64,000 nucleotides of DNA, taken from contig JAJGOT010000340.1 of NCBI GenBank assembly GCA_022457155.1, positions 62,001 to 126,000 of the forward strand. Direction: 5' to 3'. Source of the DNA: Cladopsammia gracilis (lineage: Eukaryota; Cnidaria; Anthozoa; Scleractinia; Dendrophylliidae). Position numbers and translations under genes: made by a program. Below are positions 56,533-64,000 of the stretch, one piece after another (within the stretch, counting starts at the first letter, position 1; each line of letters opens with the position of its first letter). The notes under the pieces are model-generated. The model ran no database searches and was not told the origin of the DNA. It was given only the letters and a program-made list of their open reading frames with translations.

Positions 56533-56604
56533 CCCTTCCTTCAGTAGAACTTCCAAGATGCGATCTTTGTCGGTAAATTGAACACCCAAAAGGATCTGTT
56601 TCAT
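56533..56604 (-). other. Possible upstream exon of the captured homeobox fragment
   Basis: Minus strand, ATG at 56602-56604, 24 codons (MKQILLGVQFTDKDRILEVL...), ending in phase 0 at G|GTAAGT. It could splice in frame to 55647. The text has a weak resemblance to homeodomain helix 1 (F..KDRILE..L), but the spacing to helix 3 is too short. Uncertain. Confidence 0.3.
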
Positions 56605-56766
56605 GGCATCAAATTGAAAGTATATTCAAGCGAATCCAAAGATTTTATCGTTGGTTTGACTCTCCAAAAAAACCGCCTCTTCCCCGTCAGAAGTCACATG
56701 ATACAGAGTATCCCATTAGCCCTCGCAGTCGTCCGGCATCGGCGATTATCGGAGGAAATCGTCTAA

Positions 56767-56889
56767 TCATCGTAAACGACTCCGTAAACTAATCGGCTTT
56801 TGGGCCTGCGCATTGCGCTTGCCTGAATCTTGTCCCAGGCCACGAGGGCCGAGATTGTTGTCGATTTCAACCACAGGTTTGTCTGCCAT
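56767..56889 (-). other. Short unassigned ORF in the CACTA-like element
   Basis: Minus strand, 40 codons starting MADKPVVEIDNNLGPRGLGQ, with non-repetitive composition and a plausible start context. Overlapping it on the plus strand (56813-57139) is a frame ending in a Ser-rich tail (SDSSTSRAATQGC). Either might be a captured host exon. Neither is recognised. Confidence 0.25.
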
Positions 56890-58439
56890 CTCGTCTCTTT
56901 TTTTTGTACTTTGTGCCAAGGTTGAAGCAGAGCAATCAAGTTTATATAAGGTAAAGGAACACCTTAAGTTAAACGGCTTGTGGGATTCGACGAAATCCAT
57001 TGAAGGGCCGTCAACGGTAAAGAAATCAAGAATTAACAAAAGCGATTCGAGTACGAGTAGAGCTGCTACACAAGGCTGCCGTACAAGCAGTGACTCAAGC
57101 GACAGTGATCGCGACAAAGAACTTAGAGTGCATTGTTGAAGACACATATTGGGCAATGAATACTGTGATGATGATGGTTATGCCAACGAATTTATGCTGT
57201 CTGGAAAGAAGAAAAATCAACATTGGCTGAGGTACAAAGCTGTAAACCTGACCTGAAACTGACCTGAAAACCTGAAACTGACTAAATTGACTACACAGCG
57301 ATTTAATACTGTAAGATAAGAACTTCGGCTTATATATGTTTTGTCAAATCATTTTCAAACAATGTCATCCTGTAAGAAAGATTTAGTCATCCTGCTGTTT
57401 CAAGTTTCTACAATTAAGCTTAATGGGAAATTATTATCCCTTTTAAAACGTCTTTACATCTAAGCTTAAGCTTATGTTACTGATCGTAATCACACTTCAA
57501 GTGACTAAATTAAAGAGATTTAATTATCTTAAAATAATGTTTCATCCTTTTCTACTTAGTTTTAATTCATGGCTTTTTCATGATTTTGCATCATGGTGAA
57601 TTCCCCTTAAAGTGTTTTTATGGGATTTTCATGACCCATGAAATACATAGACAGCGAAGTATAACATTTTCATGGGTCATGAAACCTGCCAATACATGTA
57701 TGTGGAAATTTCATGACCCATGAAATCCTTTTTCAGGGCTCTAAAAATTTTTCATGGCCCATGAAAATCGATCATTTCATATTTCATGGGAAATTCATGA
57801 CTTCAATATAACACCATGAAATCTAAATCTCTGTTTTCATGGCCATTAAAAGTGCTTTCATGGGTTTTTCAAGGCGTTTTCATGGGATTTTCATGAAAGT
57901 AGCAATTCATAGTGGGGGTTAGCATTTGTAGAAGGGGGGGGGGGAATAGAACATATGTGCTAGGAGTTAGCATTTGAAGAGAGGGGGGAGGGGGAAACCC
58001 ATTTGTTAGGGGTTAGCAATTGTAGAGGGGAAAAGCATTCATGTGCTAGGGGTTAGCATTTATAGAAGGTGGTGGGGGAACCCATTTGTAAAGGGTAGGG
58101 TTAGGTCTAACCATCCTGGGGGTTAGTAATTGTAGAGGGGAAAAAGAAAACCCATGTGCTAGGGGTTAGCATTGGTAGAGGGGAAAAAGAACCCATTTGC
58201 TAGGGGTTAGCATTTGAAGAGGGGGGGGGGGAGACATATTTGCTAGGGATTAGCAATTTAAGAGGGGAAAAAAAAACCACTCATGTACTAGGGGTTAGCA
58301 TTTGTAGAAAAAGGGGGGGAATCCATTTGCGAAGGATAGGGTTACATCTAAGGGGATGGCTTAACAACTTAATGACTAACTTAACAACTTATATTAACTT
58401 AACAACTTTTATGGCTTAAGTTGTGTCTAAAAGGTTGAT

Positions 58440-59378
58440 CTTGTACTTTCGAGGTGTGAATGAGTCCCATTTAGTATAAAGTCCAGTGAAAGTTTTCTTG
58501 CGGTAGATGGATGTTGAAAAGGAGTTGTTATGGCGTTTGATAGAGACATCAAGGAATGGAATTTCTTGGTTCTGTTCAAATTCTATGGTAAATTGAATGT
58601 TCACATGCCGGCTGTTTAGATAATAATGCTGTGTCTTTGTTGCGAAATAAGGTGAAAGTGTCATCAACGTATCTAAACCAGACAGAAGGACAATCGCTGT
58701 TATTCATCACCCACTTCTCCTCAAAATGACACATAAATATATTTGCTAAAACTGGGCCTAAAGGAGAGCCCATGGCGACACCGTCAACCTGATCATAGTA
58801 CTGGCCATCAAAACAAAATGGCTCCTCTTGGTGGCAGAAAACAAGTAGATTTGTCTCATCAAGTGGAACGTTGGTGAACAGCGAGCTAACATCAAAGGAG
58901 CACATGAACTCGTTGTTGTGATTATATGACTTGGCCCATTCAGCAAAACTAAAAGAATCCTTTACTGTAAACCGGTTGGTGGAGATAGGTAGAACGCGTA
59001 CAAGATAAGATGCAAGGTTATAGTTGTAAGTGTTTACAGACGAAACAATAGGGCGAAAAGGGCAACCAGACTTGTGAACCTTGGGAAGACCATAGAGGAC
59101 ACCAGGAGAAGAACCAGATGGAAGTATCTTCTGAAGGGTGACATCATCGATGATTTCATCTTTTCTAAGTTTACGAAGATATGCTAGCAAGCTGTCCTCC
59201 CTAGACTTCGCCGGGTTTTGTTTTGTTTTGTTTCATCAGAGATCAACTGTTTCATTTTATTAAGATAATCAAGTTTATTGACGATGACAATTCCGTTTCC
59301 TTTGTCAGGCTTTGTAATTATGATGCTATCATCATTGCGCAAATCATTAATCATCATCATCATCATCATCATCAGCAA
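58440..59378 (-). pseudogene. Penelope-like reverse transcriptase, frameshifted and truncated (copy in X2)
   Basis: Same frames as in X1, read in three pieces. 59184-59378 has IIITKPDKGNGIVIV (here the consensus G where X1 has R). 58576-59190 has the RT core through WFRYVDDTF. 58440-58667 has FLDVSIKRHNNS and TFTGLYTKWDSF. It is cut by the Y2 junction at about 58440, so the thumb and everything after it are missing. The two frame breaks seen in X1 are shared and so predate the duplication. Confidence 0.85.
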
Positions 59379-61541
59379 ATCATCATTTTACGTTTATAAA
59401 AAAATCTGCTCCAAGAAATTTGTTTTAAATAATTTTACACTTTCCTCTTTAGTGCCAAAAGTTATCACGTTAAAAAAAATTGGGGTCACAGAGTTAATTT
59501 TTAAGCTACAAGCCCCAAAAGCCAAGTAGTAGGTCTGAATGATCCCCACATATCGTTACCATGGTCACCATCGATGACGAAATAACAGTCCCTTTCGGTC
59601 AACAACTAAATGCACATTTTAATGCTACCATAATTTAATTATAACCTTGGCCTGATGTTTTGTTATAATTTTCCAAGTTTATACGGTCAAAAAGCCAAAA
59701 ACTGTTACGAGCCACCTTAAAAAAGCCAAGAGTTTTATTGCCTTTATTCGAGATGCTTTTCATGCACATGTTGCAGCGGAGGTCATCGGATAGATAGGCT
59801 CAAAAAAGACTCCAAGGTATTTTACAGAATGCAGATAGTCCAGGGTTTGTCCTTGAAGTGTATAGTCATGAACATAGGGGTTTTGTTTTCTCTTTCTGTC
59901 TGAAACGCGACATTACGCAATACCCTGGGGAGTTTTCATCTCAATGATGAACGACCGACTAATCGAGTGATCATTTAATATATGTCCCTGTATACAATAA
60001 CTCGTTAAACGCTTCGCGGCGCGTATCAACGAGCTAAAACGGCTTAAAAATGTTCCCCGCGCAAAAATATTTGCAACAGTCTGTTCAATGATTCTCGTTC
60101 TTCGCTTGCAGCTGCTGATGGTTTGTTATTGTAAAAAAACATTACCGCATTTTTAGTGTCTGTACTCTTATTAACTATAGAAATGGCGCCATAAAATGTT
60201 CAAATTTGGCAGTACAACCACACGAGCCGTTCCGCTTGAGTTAGAACATAATTTTTTTAACGTCATTTCTATAGTAAATAAGAGTACATGCAGACAATAT
60301 AAAAATGCGGTCAATTTGTTAAATCAGTGACAGACAATTCTGGAAATCTGGAATTCACTTTTCCACATTTGTTCTCGGGGACAACGACTCCCTGAACAGA
60401 CTCCGTCGACCTACTTTTCGAGCGTACTTTTTCAGGTGTACAGTGTGCCTACTGTCCGAGCCCTTCAAGGTATTCCCTTACGAGTATAATAAGAATGCCA
60501 ACAAAATATTTTTTCACAAAAGACTGTTTTATTAAGACTCATATCATGTTTCAAACTGAAGAAAGCTGTTTCAAACTGAAGAAAGATTTTTTAAACTGAA
60601 AGATGGGTGTGTCAAATCCCTGCAGAAAGAATAAAAAGTGCAGTCAGTGAATTGTCTTACACAACAAAACTGCATTTAATTTGCAGTAAACAAGTTAAAC
60701 CTCTCTCTAATTCGTAATTGTCCTTTAACTGCAGAGTGGTTTTGGCATACGTGTTAAAAGTAGTGTGCCGGTTTTGTTTTCGGAAACTCATCAACAGCTG
60801 TAATGGAATTGTCCCAAACAATCGATCCAAATGGAGCTCAGAATGACAGAAGTCTGTAAGATGGCTCCCTATAGTTTTATAGCCGCACGCACGCTGATGA
60901 CGTGAGCTTTACTAATTTGACATGTTCTCTTATGTATCCTATTTACGGAAAGTAAGGTTTTTCCGAAATTGTATGAAGTCGGCAAGGCAAAAATAAGCAA
61001 GGCAAAAATAAGCAAAATTATCCGCACAGTTTTCTTTATTTTTTTTTCCGAAAAGTTGGCTTTAACCCTTTTCACAAAATAGCAAAGTCTAAAAAACAAG
61101 GAAAACTCGAAATATTAAAAAGGCCAATTCTTGCACAATATTTGCCATTTTAAGATGCCCTGTTGCCATAATAACGGCCTCTACAAAAAAAGTGACAACT
61201 GATAATTAAACATAAATATCTTGGCCTCCTAACTGGTAAATCTCGTGAACCAATCTTGCAAGAAAAGAAAATTAGGCTTTATTTTGTGACTCATGATAGT
61301 TAGTGCTTTTGTTAATCCTCCAGGAACGACCTTGAAGGGAATAACGTTTTTAAAGTTTCATTTCTGATTGACATTTGCAAAAACTTTCCAAAACACTCTA
61401 GCTTTCATTCAAAAGCAAAAATATGGCTTCATTTTTCAGAGTGTTTTTTTTTAATTTGAATGTGAATACATGTATATGAAAATCATATATTTGAGCTGCG
61501 GATAAACATGAGTGAAATTTGTGATCCTTGCAGTGTGCTAT

Positions 61542-61620
61542 CAACTTAAGCAGTTGAAAAAGCAACCTGAAAAAAAAATCCTGAATTTTTTTCAGGTTGC
61601 TTTTTCAACTGCTTAAGTTG
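61542..61620. repeat. Long perfect hairpin
   Basis: 35-nt arms (61542-61576, 61586-61620), CAACTTAAGCAGTTGAAAAA... with a 9-nt loop. Flanks (GTGAAATTTG.. / ..CAAATTTCAC) extend the symmetry to about 61513-61644. The matching place in X1 (about 46970-47070) keeps the right arm but has a rearranged left arm. Confidence 0.8.
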
Positions 61621-61849
61621 AAAGCGCACTGATCAAATTTCACTCATGTCTTTTTTTTATTGATTCACCTTTGTCAGTTTCGGACATCTTAAAAAATAAG
61701 TTGAGAAGGGTACACTGTAAGTGGTAACCGCTCTACGTTTATTTTTTGGCAAGCAAGTAGCACTTTAACTTATTTCCTTGCTATAGACTCAACGATACGC
61801 AAAAGTAACGAACACTTGGGGCTGTTTCCTACTAGCGACGGAATGAATG

Positions 61850-62089
61850 CAGTGGCGGATCCAGAGAGAGGGTCGGGGCGGTCCGGGACCCTCCCTTTTA
61901 GACCTGTGTCTTCCATGTGGTTCATAAAAATATTAGAATAAAATTGTTTTATACGTGGTTGTTTCACTTCCACCAATTAAGTGATTGTCAAGTTTTTGAC
62001 TTAGCAAACGCTTTTCGACTCTTAGGAATGCTGGAAATGACGTTTTAGAGGGTAAAATCGAAAACATTTTCCGGGGGACATGCACCCAG

Positions 62090-62125
<36 letters not shown>

Positions 62126-62153
62126 CCTTCAGAAATTCCTAGATCCACCCCTG
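61850..62153. mobile_element. G/C-tract MITE, copy in X2
   Basis: Same 304-bp element as 47284-47587. The left G tract has decayed (GTCGGGGCGGTCC), while the C tract has expanded to 34 C (62091-62124). Right end CTAGATCCACCCCTG is mutated. Confidence 0.75.
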
Positions 62154-62268
62154 AAATGGCAGCAAAATCGGAATCGCACAAAAGTTATGATCTGGTGGAA
62201 ATCAATACGACGGAAGCGGATAGTGAGCGACGGCAGTACAAGCGGAATCAGAAGAAAAAAAGAACCTG

Positions 62269-62522
62269 GGGTGCTTACCATTTACATGGAAAATCCAGAA
62301 ATTCTGGTTGGGAAATCAAATGGTACGTATCATTCCATTCGGAAAGTTTGAGAAATTATGGGCTGCTGGTTCTGGTGATACATTTTTTCCAAACATTTTA
62401 ATCTTTCCAGCTGATGTGAGTTGTATTTTTACTTTTCCCTTCTTCCACAAGGTTAAGTTAAGTCATTTAATATTTATGCATGAAATTTCCAACCGGATGG
62501 ATCCTGCAAATGGTAAGCACCC
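62269..62522. mobile_element. Harbinger-like MITE
   Basis: 254 bp with inverted ends GGGTGCTTACCATTT / AAATGGTAAGCACCC and a 3-bp duplication CTG (62266-62268, 62523-62525). X1 has the empty site AACCTGATCATT. The short TIR, GGG start and CWG-type target fit PIF/Harbinger MITEs. No coding capacity. Confidence 0.75.
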
Positions 62523-63656
62523 CTGATCATTCTGATTCTGATTCCGATTTTAATTTACACTAGAACGCAAGGCTCCTTATGCTTCCGATTCGGACTTCGA
62601 TTCCGCTTATGTCACTAGTGGAACCAGCCCTTGGGGTATTACATACATATTATTTTATATCTTGACAGATAATCCGCACGGATATTTTTCAAGTTACAAA
62701 GTATTATTTTATCCCCACAAGGGCGTTGAATAATGCGAGCAAAATGAGTAAAACATCCGCTTGTACATGTACTATCTGTTAAAACATAAAATAAGGGATT
62801 TACAGTTGTATTATTCCACTATTTAATTTATTTCCAAATTTTACGAAACCTTTTAGTAACTTTTCAATTAAGGCATCATTAGTTCGTCTGTTCTCATCCT
62901 TCACGCGCATTTACATGTACAATCGAACTTTGCTGTGCCCCTAACCAGTAACCTGTTTAATATACCTGTTGTATACTGTTGTATACTACACTGCAAAACA
63001 CTCGCACATTTTGCATATTCCCTTGCCCCTTTTTTTAATATACAGTGTTCAGATAAGAGAGGGGTCTCAGGTCAAAAACCCGACAAGGTCGGCTTCCTGA
63101 CCTGACAAATCAAATGGCTAACTTAAGGACGTTCGCGCGAAAATCTTCTAACATTGATTTTTTTTAATAAAATTTGTGCTACACCCAGGTAACGTGTTAC
63201 TCTTTTCAGAAATGCAAAAAAATGTGGGGTCACCGATTTCGTTTAATAGGTCTTCCTTACTGGATATGACCCCAATGTGTGTTAGTCTAAAAATATTGCA
63301 AATGAATCCCTAAAATGCAACTTTCTATGCCAAATTTTATATGAGTAGGCGTGTTAAGCAAATTCATTCAACTGGCGACGTCCCTCAAAGTAAATCTAAT
63401 CTTTAACAACAGCATTTGCAAACTCTGACAGCTGCAAGTTGTTAGGATCCGATCTCGCGCGGTTAGAAAAATGAAGAAAGATTAAACTTCCTGCATTGAA
63501 TTGTTTGTTCATGTCAAGAATTAGAAAAGAAAATTATCTATCAAAAAAAACAAAAACATTTGGGGGGTCACCGACCATCCAAGCGAGTGAAATCTAAGCA
63601 AAATCACGCAACCGCTACCAGCCCTTTACGTGCTTAGATTTCTTCCCCTGCACGAG

Positions 63657-63887
63657 TGCTCGTGCATGACGCAGCATGACATTGCGACATGGATTGCGTG
63701 CGCAGTAAGGATGCGCATAAACAATTAGCGCGAACGTCCTTAAGAAGATTTAGAGACACCCACAACCTGTTGACCCCTTATAATTATTCATTGACTCCCT
63801 GCCTTTGAGGGTAAACTGGAACACTGCTTATATGGTATAAAAATGATGCCATAGTGGAGTGATAAACTTTACTTACATTATGAACAA
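63657..63887. other. Spacer between X2 and the EGF exon
   Basis: 231 bases with no gene recognised. An ACTTAC (reverse-strand GTAAGT) lies at 63881-63886, beside the stop codon of the EGF exon. Confidence 0.5.
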
Positions 63888-64000
63888 CCTAAGCCACTCT
63901 GGAATGCAAATCCATCGCCGCTTTTCCCTTTGGGACACCGACACTTAAACGCGAAAGGAGACTCACGGATCATGCAAATCGCGCCTGGTTCGCACAAGAA
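63888..64000 (-). CDS. EGF-like exon of a second gene, partial at the window edge
   Basis: Minus strand, from the window edge to a TAA at 63888-63890: FLCEPGAICMIRESPFAFKC, then RCPKGKSGDGFAFQSGLGC. The Cys spacing (C...C...CxCxxGxxGDGF...GC) is that of an EGF-like domain. It is too short to appear as a long open frame. A GTAAGT donor begins one base after the stop, so the true end could be either this stop or a splice site if the frame is altered. The gene continues beyond the window on the right. Confidence 0.6.

Larger units (their letters stand above)
53742..57914. mobile_element. CACTA-like non-autonomous DNA element
   Basis: 4,173 bp with ends CACTATGAAATG and the complement CACTATGAATTG. 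A 3-bp duplication GGG flanks it (53739-53741, 57915-57917), confirmed by the empty site in Y1. Both subterminal regions (about 53750-54290 and 57560-57905) are filled with CATGAAAA/TTTTCATG motifs in both orientations, as expected of CACTA subterminal transposase-binding repeats. No transposase recognised. The interior holds a homeobox-like exon, another inverted-repeat element (55068-56087) and unassigned sequence (54300-55060, 57160-57560). Confidence 0.75.
53204..58440. repeat. Block Y, copy 2 (interrupted by the CACTA-like element)
   Basis: Matches 48801-49856 over 53204-53741 and 57915-58440. Without the 4,173-bp insert and its 3-bp duplication it is about 1,061 bp, against 1,056 for Y1. 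It joins X2 directly at about 58437. Confidence 0.85.
58437..63656. repeat. Duplicated block X, copy 2
   Basis: About 5.2 kb matching 43977-48797. The extra length is mostly a 254-bp MITE (62269-62522) and an intact long hairpin near 61542-61620. No host gene inside. The left edge is fused to Y2, and the right edge runs into sequence not present after X1. Confidence 0.85.

Overview
This 64 kb window is eukaryotic, almost certainly from a cnidarian and probably an anthozoan (coral or anemone). The reasons are AT-rich DNA, spliced genes with PAN, EGF and C-type lectin domains, and a dense mix of animal mobile elements: an L1/Tx1-type LINE, a BEL/Pao LTR element, Penelope-like elements with GIY-YIG ends and hammerhead-like motifs, a CACTA-like DNA element, and many MITEs. 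No prokaryotic features, rRNA or CRISPR array were seen. All calls come from reading the sequence. No database search or alignment software was used. || Region 0.3-32.8 kb is read as one large plus-strand gene. A signal-peptide exon (437-506), a PAN/apple exon (1386-1657), an EGF exon (2083-2200) and a small Cys-containing exon (3272-3322) are followed by an array of 52 tandem intron+exon cassettes (3834-31262) and a C-type lectin exon (32380-32763). Each cassette is an intron of about 79 nt plus a Ser/Thr-rich exon, mostly 150-210 nt. Every exon from M2 to M51 that I measured is a multiple of 3 and phase 1-1, so any subset could be joined in frame apart from one junction class (T-ending exon followed by AA-starting exon). 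M2-M51 together would encode about 2,980 residues of mucin-like sequence. This exon-cassette array is the most interesting system in the window. || The introns hold insertions: two TTAA-flanked piggyBac-like MITEs (2585-3178, 27257-27828), a TIR element (4338-11448) that itself received a minus-strand LINE (5560-10980) flanked by 348-bp direct repeats, a complete BEL/Pao element with 200-bp LTRs (16138-22517), and a hairpin MITE (31385-31565). || Region 33-43.5 kb has no recognised host gene. It holds Penelope-like fragments (35.2-35.96 kb and 42.28-43.39 kb, the latter nested inside a MITE), a 1.5 kb minisatellite (36.96-38.44 kb) and nested inverted repeats (39.99-40.48 kb). || Region 44-63.7 kb is a rearranged pair of duplicated blocks in the order X1-Y1-Z-Y2-X2. 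X contains a broken Penelope-like reverse transcriptase, and Y is a G-rich minisatellite block. Because the blocks are duplicated, later insertions can be read against empty sites: a 4,173-bp CACTA-like element in Y2 and a 254-bp Harbinger-like MITE in X2. The CACTA-like element carries a homeodomain recognition-helix exon on its minus strand. The last 113 bases hold an EGF-like exon of a second host gene on the minus strand, running off the window.
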